Positions 39,101 through 51,021 of a stretch of DNA of 64,000 nucleotides are shown here, piece by piece. Origin of the DNA: Cardinalis cardinalis (taxonomy: Eukaryota > Chordata > Aves > Passeriformes > Cardinalidae). The notes under the pieces were generated by a model. It was not told where the DNA came from. It did no database searches and saw only the letters and a program-made list of their open reading frames with translations. Where the stretch lies: the NCBI GenBank assembly GCA_014549065.1, contig JACDOX010000061.1, forward strand, positions 1,427,042 to 1,491,041, in the 5' to 3' direction. The position numbers and the translations under genes were made by a program. The number at the start of each line of letters is the position of its first letter. Positions within the stretch are counted from its first letter, which is position 1.

Positions 39101-40857
39101 AAACATTATAACAGAGGTAATTCTGAGCTACTGTAAGAAAACAAACGTAAAACCTTCTACTTGTCATTTATGGAGATATTCTTACATTATTAAGAACATA
39201 CCTTGCAAGCATATTGCTTTATTCATAGGTTTTTTAAAAGAGGCATTGTGATATAAGTAACAGTGGGAAAATTTAAATAAAATTGAATTGATACTAAAGG
39301 TTTAGCATTTCACAGTCCCAAACTGTAGCAGGAATTGGTGNTCTACAGAAAACCTCTGTGGGGTGAGAGGTGCTGGATTCTCAGTTGAGGGGAGAATCTG
39401 AAAGACAAAAGTTGGGGAACTCGCCTAAACTCATGGTACATTAAACTGATTTCTTCCCCAGTTGTGCTTGGAGAAAACACTCACAGCTGGCTTCTTGGGT
39501 GCCTTCAGAAGCTGAGGTGTCAGGTTCTGAGTGCTTTGGATGCCCCATGCTCCAGTTTTTCCCTTGAGGAAAACAGAGTAAATGTGTTTGTGTGTGCTCA
39601 GTGTGTGCCTTCTGTGTATGTGAAGGAAATACAGGCTGCAACCATCAAGGTTTTAAACGGCAAAAGCAGGGAGAAAGTTGAAAAGATACTATGAGTTTAA
39701 ATTTCTGATTTTTACATTTTCAATATATTAATCCTCAAATCAGGCCAACTTGAGTCTGCTTAACTTCTATTTCAGAAAGTATTTTGGAGGCTTCATACTT
39801 TCTTTTTTTCTTTTGGACTTGAAGTACAGAAAAGTATCTTTTCTGGTCCCGGAATCAGTAGCAGAAGCCTAATGTGTGCACCAAGAGGAAAAGCATTACC
39901 TGGGTGATGTCGTGTGGACTTGAATCCTTGTCCCCAGGAGGACAGTGGCTGGCAGCTTGTGGTCTAGCCTCTTGANCTACTTGATTATTATGTTTTTTGA
40001 CCTCCCTATGTCCCTGTATTTGTATCATTCTTGTGCTTTTACCCTTGGGAGAGACAGGAGAATGTTTCAACTGAGGAAAGCAGAGGTAAAGTAAACCCAA
40101 CTATGCACATGACTTCTCTAGTGAGTAAACAGCTTTGAACTNCAGAGAAGAGAAATTGTTCTGGAGTTCTATTGCATAATGCAAGGCAGCATCATCTTTC
40201 TCAAGTCTCTGACCATCAAACAGAAGAAAATATTTACCCGGTGGGGCAAAATGAATTCCAGAATGATGTGCATCTTGTGGGGGTAAAAAACCCTCTTTGT
40301 AGCGAAGTTTGGTTTAGCATTTTCCGACTCCAGCAATTGATACTTCCTATGAAGACTGAACCTGTTGAAATTTTAGTTGTGTTTATTTTGCTGTGCTGAT
40401 AAGTCTGGCCGGAATAGGACAAGAGGAATTGGAGTGATGATATTCTCTTTAAGGTANTTGTAGCAGGCAGAATGGGTACTAGCAAAATTGAAAACAGATG
40501 TAGGGAGAAAAGTNCCAGATGCAATGAAATGGGGCGATCAGATGGATCACTTGAGCTTGGGAGACAATGGGAGACTCTTCCTGGCTTCCTTCTGTCCTTT
40601 TATCACTCCAGCAATGCTCATCGTGTAACCTTGTAATCCCAGCAGATCCTGGTGCAACCACCAGCTGCTTGGTTCTGTGATGGCTTTAGTGTTGTGATGA
40701 AAATANGTACACATCTTTTGGTTCATTTTGTTCTGAGATTTGGAGTTTCAAAATATCTGGAAACAGGGATCTTAAAGCTGAAAACTGTGTTTTGGGATAG
40801 TGTGTCCTCTCCTGGGTGAAAAGTTTGCTTTAGGTATATACAGAATTTCTTTTGAAG

Positions 40858-41058
40858 ACACAGAATCACAGAATGGTTTGNGTTGGACCTTAAAGCCCAT
40901 CTNNTTCCAACCCCCTACTATGGGCAGGGACACCTTCCACTATCCCAGGCTGCTCCAAGCCCCATCCAGCCTGGCCTTGGACATTTCCAGGGATGGGGAG
41001 TCCACAACTTCCCTGGGCAACCTGTGCCAGGGCCTCCCCACCCTGACAGGAAAGTGCA
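40858..41058 (-). mobile_element. CR1 LINE 3' end fragment
   Basis: The + strand reads as the reverse complement of the avian CR1 3' terminus: ACAGAATCACAGAATGG, then TTGGACCTTAAAGCCCATC, TTCCAACCCCC, GGGCAGGGACACCTTCCACT and CAGGCTGCTCCAAGCCCC. It continues with GGGCAACCTGTGCCAGGG and CCTCCCCACCCTGACAG. The element is therefore on the minus strand with its 3' end at the left, and it is strongly 5'-truncated near 41058, which is usual for CR1. It carries a double N at 40903-40904. This family is the main LINE of birds and is the best evidence for an avian source. It lies about 560 bp upstream of exon 6. The right boundary is approximate. Confidence 0.95.
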
Positions 41059-41621
41059 TTTATAATGTCCTGAAAAACTCTTACTGTATAAAGCACTGTG
41101 TAGACTGATCTGTTATTTTCTGTAGTCATTTTATACTGTCCTTTATACCACCTACTATGAAAAATAGATTTTTTAAAATNAATATTTGCCAATCTCAAGT
41201 TAGCTGTTTTNTANAGAGTATTTATTGGGGNTTTTTTCCCTATTGGTATGGTTCCAAAAAATAGCATGTCTTGAGAATAGCACTTACTCTACTTTTTATT
41301 TCATGAGTTACATAAGTTTCACTGTCAAAATCAAAGCAAAAAGATAGCTATTAACCTTAGCACTGCCTTGAGTCCATTCATTGCATTNTATAAAGCTGTG
41401 CATTACATAGTGTGTGTTTTTAGCAGAATCACCAAATCACAAATGCTACTTTTGGCACTAAATGTTGTGCTTGTCCATCCCTTTTGATGATTTGTATTCA
41501 ATCTGGGGTTATAATGTTAAACAAGGGAATCAGACAAGTTTCATAACACATTTACTGTAATGTGATACTGTGAACTGAACTTGCTGTTATTTATCCTTTT
41601 TTATATTTTCTCTTGTTCCAG

Positions 41622-41710
41622 CATAAAGCCAAGGTGGAGGCAATGACCTTAGACCTTGCTTCTCTTCAGAGTGTGCAGCACTTTGCTGAAGCATTCAAAT
41701 CCAAGAATCT
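41622..41710 (+). CDS. WWOX: WWOX exon 6 (SDR domain, residues about 173-202)
   Basis: This 89-nt coding exon of the WW domain-containing oxidoreductase begins in phase 0 with CAT (His, human residue 173). It encodes 29 codons, HKAKVEAMTLDLASLQ and onward to FKSKN, and ends with CT, the first two bases of a split Leu codon. The LDL motif sits in the part of the short-chain dehydrogenase fold that normally packs against the adenine of the NADP(H) cofactor. The acceptor has a long pyrimidine tract ending in CAG, and the donor is GTAAGT, close to consensus. The match to human WWOX, recalled from memory, has only about four changes here. The 89-nt length and phase join exactly to exon 7. A read-through transcript would stop at once, because CT plus GTAA reads CTG TAA. 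WWOX is a tumour-suppressor-linked oxidoreductase found in cytoplasm and mitochondria. Upstream exons carrying the two WW domains are outside the window. Confidence 0.97.
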
Positions 41711-42077
41711 GTAAGTACTCAGAAAATTAGATGTAATAATTTCTTGTTATTTTAATGTCTTTATCAGCTGAGCACAGTTGGCAGGATCACCATAGNTGGA
41801 TGGATCACCAACTGCAGTGAGTGAATAATCTTTTCACGGGAATTTTTTCAATGTAAATTAAAGATCATTTGTTTTCATACACACACACAAAAAAAATTAC
41901 AGATCTTCTATTATTTGATGTGTAGCCCGACTTTTTAAGGGCTTTTTTACCCTGTGGCTGTTGAAAAAGACCAAAGCTGAATTGCATAAAGACAGCTGAG
42001 GCAACTGGTAACAGTTTGGCAGTGGTTTGGAAGAGATCAAGGGTGAACAATTAGCGCACTGCTTGTCTTATGTTGTT

Positions 42078-42368
42078 TTCTAACCTTCTCTCTCTCCTTT
42101 TCCTTTTTAAAGCCTTAAAAAAACACAGCCCTATGAGCCAGACAGCTCAATTTTCCAGTCCTGTATGTGGAATAGTCCATAACAAAAAAAAAGAAAAAAA
42201 AAAGGGTAGAGGTTGTGATAATGACATCACTTAACAATAGACAAATTTATATGGAGATAACCAGGTTAGATTGCAAGTGGTTCCTTTAATTTAGCTTGAA
42301 CAGAGCAATGAATGTCTGAATTGAAGAAATTATTTGAAAGCTTTTAACTTCCAAATCTTGACAATAAA
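42078..42368 (+). other. Candidate cryptic 3' splice site and alternative terminal exon in intron 6
   Basis: TTCTAAC at 42078-42084 matches the branch-point consensus. It is followed by about 24 nt of almost pure pyrimidines and AG at 42111-42112, with branch A to AG about 29 nt. If exon 6 (phase 2) were spliced here, the frame would run about 21 codons before TAA at 42180-42182. AATAAA occurs at 42363-42368. The product would be a WWOX truncated after the start of the SDR domain. Everything past the motif reading is inference. Confidence 0.3.
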
Positions 42369-45300
42369 TTCCACACTTTGTGCTTTTATCCAGTTTGACC
42401 CATTGATTGTTCTGAGTATTCAAACTTAGCTGTTTTCTGCAAGTATTTCTGTAACTGATATGCATCTTACTGTTCTTCTCCAGAGAATATGACCTCTTAG
42501 CTTTGAAAATACATTGTCTTAGAGAAAATATATAACAAAGAGTGTTTTTTTCAGTTTTGAAACACTGCCAAAGCTAAATCTCACATGAATAGACAGATGA
42601 CATTTTAGTACTTATAGGTCTTTTAGATTCAAAGAATTGTCAAAACTGACTTCTAACAGAATTTCTTTACTGCCAAAATCCTTAGTATCAATATTTTCTT
42701 ATCATGTCATCTTCATATATTAAAATTTCTTGAAAGGCAAATCCTTGCAGTATTGCTGCTTGAGTACTAACTTGGTTTTGTGGTGTGAGAGCAGTAAGTG
42801 TTTTAATTTAGAATCTTCATGCTTTTAATATGCTACATTTCTTTAAATGTGTGGTGCAGTGGAAAGTCAAAACCACTNTTCTTCCAAATGCAGCTCTTAA
42901 CCTGATTTGTGTGTTGTAGCTCATACCATGGTTGACCTAGCTGGTCCATTAGGTATGCATGTTTATAAAGCCTTGGAAGTGAACAGGCTTAAATCAATTT
43001 TTGCCAGAGAACTTAGGAAATGAGAAGATCTAGAATCAGTAAAACCTGTTTTGTTTTTGGTGGCATACCCCATTCTACCAGTGTAGGTCTGTTAAGCTAC
43101 ATTGTCAGTGATGGACAGGCTTAACTAATGTTTCACTCTCATTTTATTTGGCAAATAATTTAGTAATAGACAGCATTCAAAGCCTCTGCCTTGCCTTCAG
43201 GCTTTTCTGTCTTAAATATGTGCTCAGATGTGCCTGTGTCTGGCAGGACTCATCCAAGCAGTATGGGGAAGTCTATGTTCTGTATCTATTGTGAGGCTTG
43301 TAGGGTTTTGACCAAAATGAATTTCCAGTTATATTTTGTTTAAAATCTGGGGNGGGATGGAAACCAGACCCCACACACTGCCTGTAGCACTGCATCTTTT
43401 ATCTGATGCAGATACAGAAGAGTCACCTTACAACCACCTGCACTGGCAGGAGGGTGGACTGGGAGATCTACCAGGTCTTTCTGGACTCTGATTTTTTTTG
43501 TGATTTAACTATGTNGGGGTAAGTTTGGAAAAGCAGTTATGTAGCAGAGGCATCTTCCTGCTGCAGTGGTGGCTGATGAGTTTTCCAGCCCTGGTGAGCA
43601 CTGATGACCTTTGTCTGCCTCCTTTTTCATCAGTTTTGCCTCAGTGTCCAGAGGCTTTTGTCACGTTGGGTTTTCCTCTGCACCTGGGGCTTTATGAGCA
43701 ACTGGAAGGAATCTTACAGGCTCCAGTGTCAGACTGAGCCTTGTTCTTTGTGCTTGGGCCAGTCTTGTCAGTTGGCAGCCAAAATTTCTGAAATATCCTG
43801 TAGGAGAAGCACATCGTGCTGGAGTCCCCCCCTTCCCATGAGAGACCTGTCACTCCTGTTAATGACTGTAGGAAATACCTNAAGAGAAGAGGTTTTTCTT
43901 TCTCTTACGGATTTCTCAACAATAAAGCNGATAGGAAAAGCAAATAAAGTGGGTGTTTTTTAATTTTTTAAATTTTTTTTTCCCAAACGAAACTATCATT
44001 TCNGTTCTGAGCTGTCTAAATCTTGGTTCCTGGGAAAAACTACAATACTTCCAAAATGTCAAGGAGAAATTTTGTATGAGCACACACATTTTAATAAAGA
44101 CCTGTATTTTATTTCTCACAGCATTTAATGTGAAGAGGCCTTTAGTATTCAGTGGTGAACATCTTAAACATCTCTGTGCAGGTAGTGATATTCTCTGTTT
44201 GGTTTCTCCAGTGCACTGTTGGTGTCTGGGACACTGGTATTTGCCAGAACCTGTTGGTCTTGGTGACACATGACCTAATAACTGAAAATTTCTAAAATAG
44301 ATAATAGATAGNCATGCCTTCTGAAATTCTGCTTTTCTGGCACTCTTTGTGGCTCTAGGTGGTATTTTTTGTCAGCAGATGTAAGGGTGTGCTCATAGTC
44401 ATATCACAGCCTGGGACCCTGTTCTTCCTTGTTGGCAGCAATTGGAAAATAGTCTTGAAGAACAGATCTTCTCCTGGACGAGAAAACTAAAATGGAACAA
44501 CTTCAGAAAAAGGATCCCTAAGTTTTATTGAATTGAAACCTTTTGCAGCTGAGGAAGCTGGGGGTGTTTGTATTGCAGAGAGCAGNGGGGAAATTGCTGA
44601 AACTGTGAATCTCTTGCCTTAATCAAATAAGTTGTTGAGAAAAAAAAAAGCCTTCTTGAATGTGCTTGGGAATCTGAGAGATTGTGGAAACCANGTGAAG
44701 AATGAAGAAATGTCATCCTCTGCTCAGCAGGAATTTAACAGGGCTGGTTGCATACAGAAAACAAATGATGCAACAGAGGGAGCCTTGAGAAAAGCATAAA
44801 TAATAAACAGGAGGAAATAGTTACTCTGAAAAGAGATATTTAATATGAATTGGAATAGTACTTTAAAGGCTAAGGCTAAGAAGCCTTCCCTGTTTGAAAG
44901 TGAAAGTCAGATGATTCATCTATAAATTATCATANTTCTGAGATTTGGTAGAAATCTTTTATTCCTACGTGGATTTGTTAGGTGTTGCAGACTTGTCCAC
45001 AGATAAAATCTGAGCTCTGAATATATAAACACCGGTAAATTATGCCATATTCCTATAAATATATTCTAGAAAATCNTTCCTCCTCTCAGAAAAAACAGGG
45101 NTTTTTTTGTTTGCATTATCTATACTTATGAGTTGATACAGCTGTTTCTCTTTCTGAGACTTTTTTATCCATGCAGAAGGGTTTTGCTGATTATTTTAGA
45201 TCCTGCTGTTCTGTGATTGCAACACTCAAACTTTCNCTAGGAGCAGGACAGTGCCCTCCATTTTTTTCTGGTCTCACAGTTAGAAGGATTCGGGAGGCAA

Positions 45301-46572
45301 AATAAGGTAAAAATCTCAGTTAGTTGNATGTCCCAAAGTCAACTTAGGGAGAAGACAGAATAAAACAATATTGCTGCTTAATATTTCATCTATCATTGCA
45401 GCACAACCTGAACACAGTGTGACTAACACATAAAATTGATGTCCAATAAAAAGTAGGGCTCACAGATTTCCAGCAAAAATTTTTTTGGAGAAAGCCAGCT
45501 GTCTTTTAGTATTTAGTATTTCTGGCTTTTTTTCTGCAGAGACGTTCCCCACTGGATATTTCCACAAGGAGGGAATGAACTCCATCTTCCTTCCTTGTCA
45601 AGACAGTGCTNAGAATGGGACGAGAGATCTCAGTGCACCTAAATGGCTGGAGTTGTTCAAGTTGCTTCTTTTATATGTATCAAGTAATTTCCCCTCTGCT
45701 GGTTTCCAGCTCAGGCAGTTCATTGAATGTCTCTGTTATGGAAAGTCAAATAAATGATCTGTTTATAATAATGTTCTGGGCTAAGATGGCTTTGGCATGA
45801 GCTGATTTCTGTGCAGCTGGCAGAGGCAGACCAACCAATCTTTCCTATTAGTGTTTTGGAACTAAGAAACACAGAATCGAATCTGCTATTCNTTGAGTGG
45901 GCATGATGTGAAGAATTATGGTTGGTATCAATCCCCCTTACAGACAAAATGACAGCTCTCCTGTGATTGTATAGAACACAGCATTGGAATTCAGTCAGAG
46001 TCAGTGTTGGGTGGCTCAGGGTCTGTGGAATTGGTGTTTGTGTAAGNGTGGAGACTTGTGGATGTGGCACCTTGGTTTCTGTTTCTCAGTTTGATCATCC
46101 CATACTTGGCTGAAACCTGCATTCTTTAACTGGGGAGCAGCACTGATGTTTCAGTTCTAAAACTCCCAGGACAGGACCTGTTGCCAATATTTACAGCTAT
46201 GGTGTCCTGGCATTTGCCTGGACCTCACCATAAGAACACTTCCATGATCAAAATAGCAGGCAGGAGTGAGTGGTAAAGTTATAGATGAAATTTTATGTGC
46301 ATTTGTACTTTTCAGTGGTGCATGGTGCCACTTGGTTTAAGTTAAAGTTATCTTCTGCCAGACAGTAAGGCTTTAATTTAATGTTCTCAATGTTTGAGAG
46401 AAAAAAGCTGAAGTCGTCCTGAAAAATCTTGAATTACTCCAAAGACATGAAACAATGTTTGCCAACAGCTACTGCTTAGAATTTTCTGAATTGTTAGGAG
46501 AAATTCACAATTATGCAGGACTTCCAGATGTAGATCTTCACAGCAGTTACTTTCCTATACTTTAAAGAAAGA

Positions 46573-46588
46573 TTTTTTTTTTTTTTTT
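46573..46588. repeat. T16 homopolymer
   Basis: Sixteen uninterrupted T bases lie in intron 6. Runs of similar length are at 25339-25355 (T17) and 28768-28783 (A16, leading into an A/C-rich tail to 28796). None is attached to a recognisable retroposon. Confidence 0.9.
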
Positions 46589-49439
46589 GTGGTAAGAATT
46601 GGCATCTGCTAACAGTTTATTCACTAATGATGTGTGTAGAAATATGGAAAAAACAGCAGTTATGAATTATNGTTCTCCATTTGGAAGTTTAGTCTCTTCT
46701 GATTTTCCTAACCTGATCCAAAATGGAGTGNGCCAGGTTTTCAGCTGGCTTCCTTAGCTGAGGCCCCAAACCCTGTAGCTCCACTCATTTTTCATGCTGC
46801 AGGCAGAAGTGTGCTGAAACCTTGCAGGTGCAATTCAGATTTTNGAGCCTGATGAAAAGTCAATCCAGAATATTATTTTTCTGTGTTTCCTTATTATAAC
46901 TGACATATTGCAGGTGTGTTTTTTTAATTCCAATTGAATGACAATTAAATCATAGATACTGGGTGTTAAATTCTATGCATACCTGAGAATACATATGTAA
47001 AAATGGGATCTGCTCAGCAAGTCAGTACAAATATAACTTAAAAGGTCTGGAAAAAATGAATATATGATTCAGATGAATTATCAGTGATGCCATAATGCCA
47101 ACATGTTTAATGGTTCTGTAGTCAATGTGTCTCTATCAGACATGATTGTTGCCACTGCTTGTTGTCTTTCCAAGCCTGAACATATTTTATATCACTGTAC
47201 AACTCTGTTAAATCTTTGCCATTAACAGAATTACTTTCTGTGAATTAAAACTAGTGACAGTTGAGATTTTACATTTGTTTTCTCAGCTTAGAGTATGGTT
47301 GGCATCCTGGCAGTGCCACTGAGGCACAAACTTCTGGACAGCATTGTGCATTTTGAGGTATCAAAAAATACCCACATTGAATTAAGGAACATGCATAGTT
47401 CAGAAGTTACTGTTGCAGACAGAACATATCTTAAATTTAAATAAGATCAAAGGCTGACTACATTTTGAAACGTACATAATAATATTAGGGTGAAACTTTT
47501 TTTTTTTTTCTCTTTGTGGTGATGCTGTGCCTTATTAAAGCCTAGGGATTGGTTTTCTGCATAAATAGTTTTTCTTTTTCTTCTTTCTTCTGTTTTTAAG
47601 CTCTTGTACACAATTACCCCTTTGTGGTAGCATGTGTCAAGTCATGTGGATCCAAAAACTATTTCCAGTACTTTATAAATGAAAAATTAAAAATCTCAGC
47701 ATCTTAAATCCTTCCCCCTTTTCTTGGAGGCAGAGATCCTGATGTTTTCATCAGATCACCTTTCCTTTCNTCTGCTCTATTGTGGAAATACCGTTTGCCC
47801 CAGAATATTTAANTTTTTTTTTTAAAGTAAAGTCCATATTACTTCACCATAACTTTACACACGGTTACATCTACAAAAAATTATGAAGTGTTTTTATGCA
47901 TTACTAACAAAAAGATTTTGTTTGGTGTTTGTTGCACAGCTTTATGACTATAACTGTGCTGTCCAAAATTTCCAAACCTGCCACTTGTCTTTGGACACTT
48001 TGCACTCACTTCACTGTGCCCTAATGAAGAAACCTTGAAAACTCCCCCAAGGACTTTCTGCTCCCTGGTTGTTCTGGTGCCATTTTCACCCATATCTGTG
48101 TCTAAATCCAGCGTGAGTCTAAGATGGCTTGGGGCTGTGTTTTTCTAAAAAATTTACACAAGATGCACCAGCTGTGAAAGCTGTTTTGAGCATCTAAATA
48201 AGTAAAATATGTATGATTAATATGATTAATAACTGATTAAAACATATTCTGTCACAAATATACCAAGGATCTTTGAGCATTATGGATTAATGTGTTTTGA
48301 GAAGCTCTGTGTGTTTAATTGATGCTGCCTTCTAAAAATTCTGAATTATCAGGCCAGAGTATTTAATTACATATACATTAAAATATATTTAGTCTATTTA
48401 GTTAAATGCTTTCTAGGGGAGATAATTAAAACACAGAAGGCAGAGTCTTCTGCTACTTGGGTAGGGAAGCCTCACTGCTGGCCTGAGACTGGCCATGGAT
48501 CTTAGAATCCAAAAATTTCTGTAATAGACTGAAAAGGTTTTATTTCTTTATTAGCTGTTCCCCAAAATCCCAGAGGATGTCAAAGNACATTAATTTCCAT
48601 CACAGCATGGAATCTTTCAGGTCTGAATGGCAGCACACAGCTGCTGTAGGGCTGTGTGTGAATTCTGTTACAGCTCTATAATCTCTGGGCAAAACAAGGA
48701 AGAGTCATTGGCAAGTGAAATGATCAAAATGAGGAGTTGTATTATTTGAATCTTCAACTGTGGTCCCAAAAACATTTTCCAAGGGTTTAGCTGTTTTCNA
48801 ATGAAAATATTATAAATATATAGTAAATGTAGTAATTGACCTTTTTTTGGTGAGTTGTAGCTTTCTTTTTCCAAGAAGTCCTTATTGTGTGCAAACTAAA
48901 TTTGAATATTTAGAAGTACATGTGGAAACAAAAAATCATTCTGTGGTTGTTACAAAAATGAATATTTCTTTGGGTCTGGATTATGTATTTTTGTGACTAC
49001 ACGTGAATGTATGTAAATAATGATTTCTGTCAGAGTTTGAAAAAGATGCACTTAGAAGCAGCAAGTGTCCTTAGGTGGGCTGCTGAATGAAAATTACCAG
49101 ATTCTGGNTATTTTCATTACTGTTGTCTCTTATTAATTTCTGAAGGTGCAGGATGATGTGGGGTTATTTTGGTAGTTTTCCCTTCACTGTATACGTAAGA
49201 AAAAATAATAAAGGGAAAACCATGACTAATGGATGTTTTCTGTTTAGCTCCAAATCAGTTGAGACCTCTGTTCCTTCTCCAAACATTTNTGAAATTGTAC
49301 ACTGAAGCTTCTAGAGAGGTAATGAGTAATGATTGAGGGATGGTTGACCTCTGTGCAGTATGCAGATGATGTATTAGGAAGGCACAGGAGCAGCTGCTCA
49401 TAGTAATTCCCATGGATGTGTTATGAAGGAAGAATCAGA

Positions 49440-49665
49440 ACAGCTTCAGTCCACGCCCATTAATCTCTTAGAAGTGGGGCAAAAGTGTTTGCTGATCAAC
49501 AGTGTCAAACCNTGGAAAGAAATCCAGTAGGACGAATTGCAGAGAATTTTCCTTGCTTCGAGCAGGAGGTCATCCATCAGGGCTCTAAGTCCTGTGTTAG
49601 AGGCTTGCCTTAAAATGAAGCCTGTCTGACAAGGATCCACATTTCTGTCAGCTGGCAGTTGGCAA
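49440..49665 (-). pseudogene. L2-like LINE reverse-transcriptase relic
   Basis: On the minus strand, reading leftward from about 49660, the translation contains NVDPCQTGF, then ALMDDLLLEA. After a +/-1 frame change near 49540-49556 it continues KENSLQFVLLDF and FDTVDQQTLLPHF. It then meets a TAA (49468-49470), followed by a further GRGLKLF-like segment in the same frame. The order and spacing match the fingers and palm of L2-type non-LTR reverse transcriptases, whose typical motifs are DPxQSGF, T-AL-xxxDDLL, VLLDLSAAFDTVDH-LL and G-RG-L-WF. The VLLD aspartate is the first catalytic Asp of the RT. The frame change and stop show that the copy is long dead. CR1 has FDTV too, but normally with a different flanking pattern, so I prefer L2. 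This is a degraded mobile element inside intron 6 with no role in WWOX that I can see. Confidence 0.75.
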
Positions 49666-50965
49666 TAAGGGCATTTTTGCTCACCTTTTAGCCAATATTT
49701 TTATAAAAAAGGGAAGTTAGGAATTAAGCATTTTGTTTCTGAAAGTTATTGAGTTAAGCAGTGGGTTTTTTTTCCTTTTACATTGAACCAGTAAACATTT
49801 AAATATTTTTGTGTCAGTATTAGATTATACATGGCTCTGAGTTTTCCTGCTGCTATCCGAGCCCTGACTTAGTGATTTTCTTGTTGCTTGGTTTCCTGTC
49901 AATACTGTTTGTAAAACTGAGGGGGATTTCTGGAATGGTTGTTTANTTTACCCATTTTCTGGAGAGCCATAAGCCTCTCTTGCCTGTTGGATATTCCCTT
50001 TGTGTATCTAGGCATTCCCTCATGGAAAGAAGCACAACTTTCTAACTTTCAGAGAAAGCAGCCTGGGTGTTCAGGGTTATGGGGTGGAAAAGTTTGGTGG
50101 GCTGTGACTTTGCTCCTTTGTGGAAGAGAAGTCACAGCTCTGCCTTCTTTACTGGCCGTGACAGAGGTCTACAGTTGCTTATGGGACTTTGGGGATACAG
50201 TGAGGCCTTTTCTGTTGAATTTCTGTGTAATTCCAAACAGTGTGAACTTTTCAAATCACTTGAGAAGTGCCCCAGATGGTGTGACATTCTGCTTCATGGG
50301 AAGATTTGAAAGTATTCCCTGTGCATACTCTCTGGTTAACTATTTCATTGCGTTTGAAATGGGAGAACACCAAAGCCAAGAACTCTGTTGACATTTTGGT
50401 GGTGTTTGTTTAACCTCCTAGTGCACAGGCTACATTTGTTGAAAAATATTATTCTTACCTTTGCAAATCATCAGTAATTAATTCCCTTGGAAATATCTAC
50501 TGCTGCACACAGCCAGCTTGGGAGGCTGCTGACAGATCACAGTTTTACATCAGGTGCTAACAAATTGATTATTAAATTTCATAACTAACTGATTTATAGC
50601 AACAATTTAATTTCTGTATCTCTCTAATGTATTCACTTACTGTATTTTCAAATAGTGCAGAGGAGTTGGATTGCTTAGTTGCTTCTAATGGTGAATTGTG
50701 CACAGCATGTGAGATCTGAATGACTTCCCCAGTGCAAAGGTTAGCGAAGTATCACAGGCTTTGTGAAGTGCACAGAATATTAGCTGCANTTCAGCTCAGG
50801 TATTCACATTTAAGCTTGTCTTGGCTGATTCTACATGCTTTTAAACTTTCACTAAGTTGTAGGCACAGTTACCAGCATGGTGAGGGTTTTCTGGGATTGC
50901 TGGGTGCCCTGCAGTTGGAGCAGTGTGTTCTGAGTCTCGAGAAGCAGTGACTACCTGAAATAAAA

Positions 50966-51021
50966 GTACTATATACTACTTTAAATAGTATATACTGTAA
51001 GTAGTGTATACTACTCTACTA
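50966..51021. repeat. TA-rich palindrome cluster
   Basis: ACTATATACTACT, TAGTATATACTG and TAGTGTATACTACT are near copies of one motif in alternating sense. AGTATATACT (50987-50996) is itself a perfect 10-bp palindrome. The segment can fold in several ways, and I cannot tell whether it belongs to a mobile element. Confidence 0.6.

Larger units (their letters stand above)
1..41621 (+). other. WWOX: WWOX intron 5, 3' part
   Basis: This stretch precedes the exon 6 acceptor and contains no exon that I can support. It is AT-rich and CpG-poor. It ends in a strong acceptor: a long pyrimidine-rich run from about 41591 followed by CAG at 41619-41621. Within it I see an A/C-rich tract (4683-4810), a 12-bp tandem repeat (5531-5579), an ATT/ATTAGT microsatellite (24271-24388), two CR1 3' ends (24470 and 40858), a 10-bp triplicate (32271-32299), a local CpG cluster (33685-33757), a 20-bp palindrome (36128-36147) and homopolymer runs at 19219, 24956, 25339 and 28768. 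The other kilobases show no recognisable gene or repeat. In mammals this intron is one of the very large WWOX introns. Its left end lies outside the window, so its full avian size is unknown. Confidence 0.9.

Noticed and set aside
40405..40440. GGAATAGGACAAGAGGAATT resembling an internal CR1 segment
   Set aside because: The similarity stops after about 25 bases and the flanks do not follow the CR1 order.
49939..50391. Plus-strand 150-codon frame in intron 6
   Set aside because: It resembles no known protein, has no good acceptor at its start that I can point to, and contains an N.
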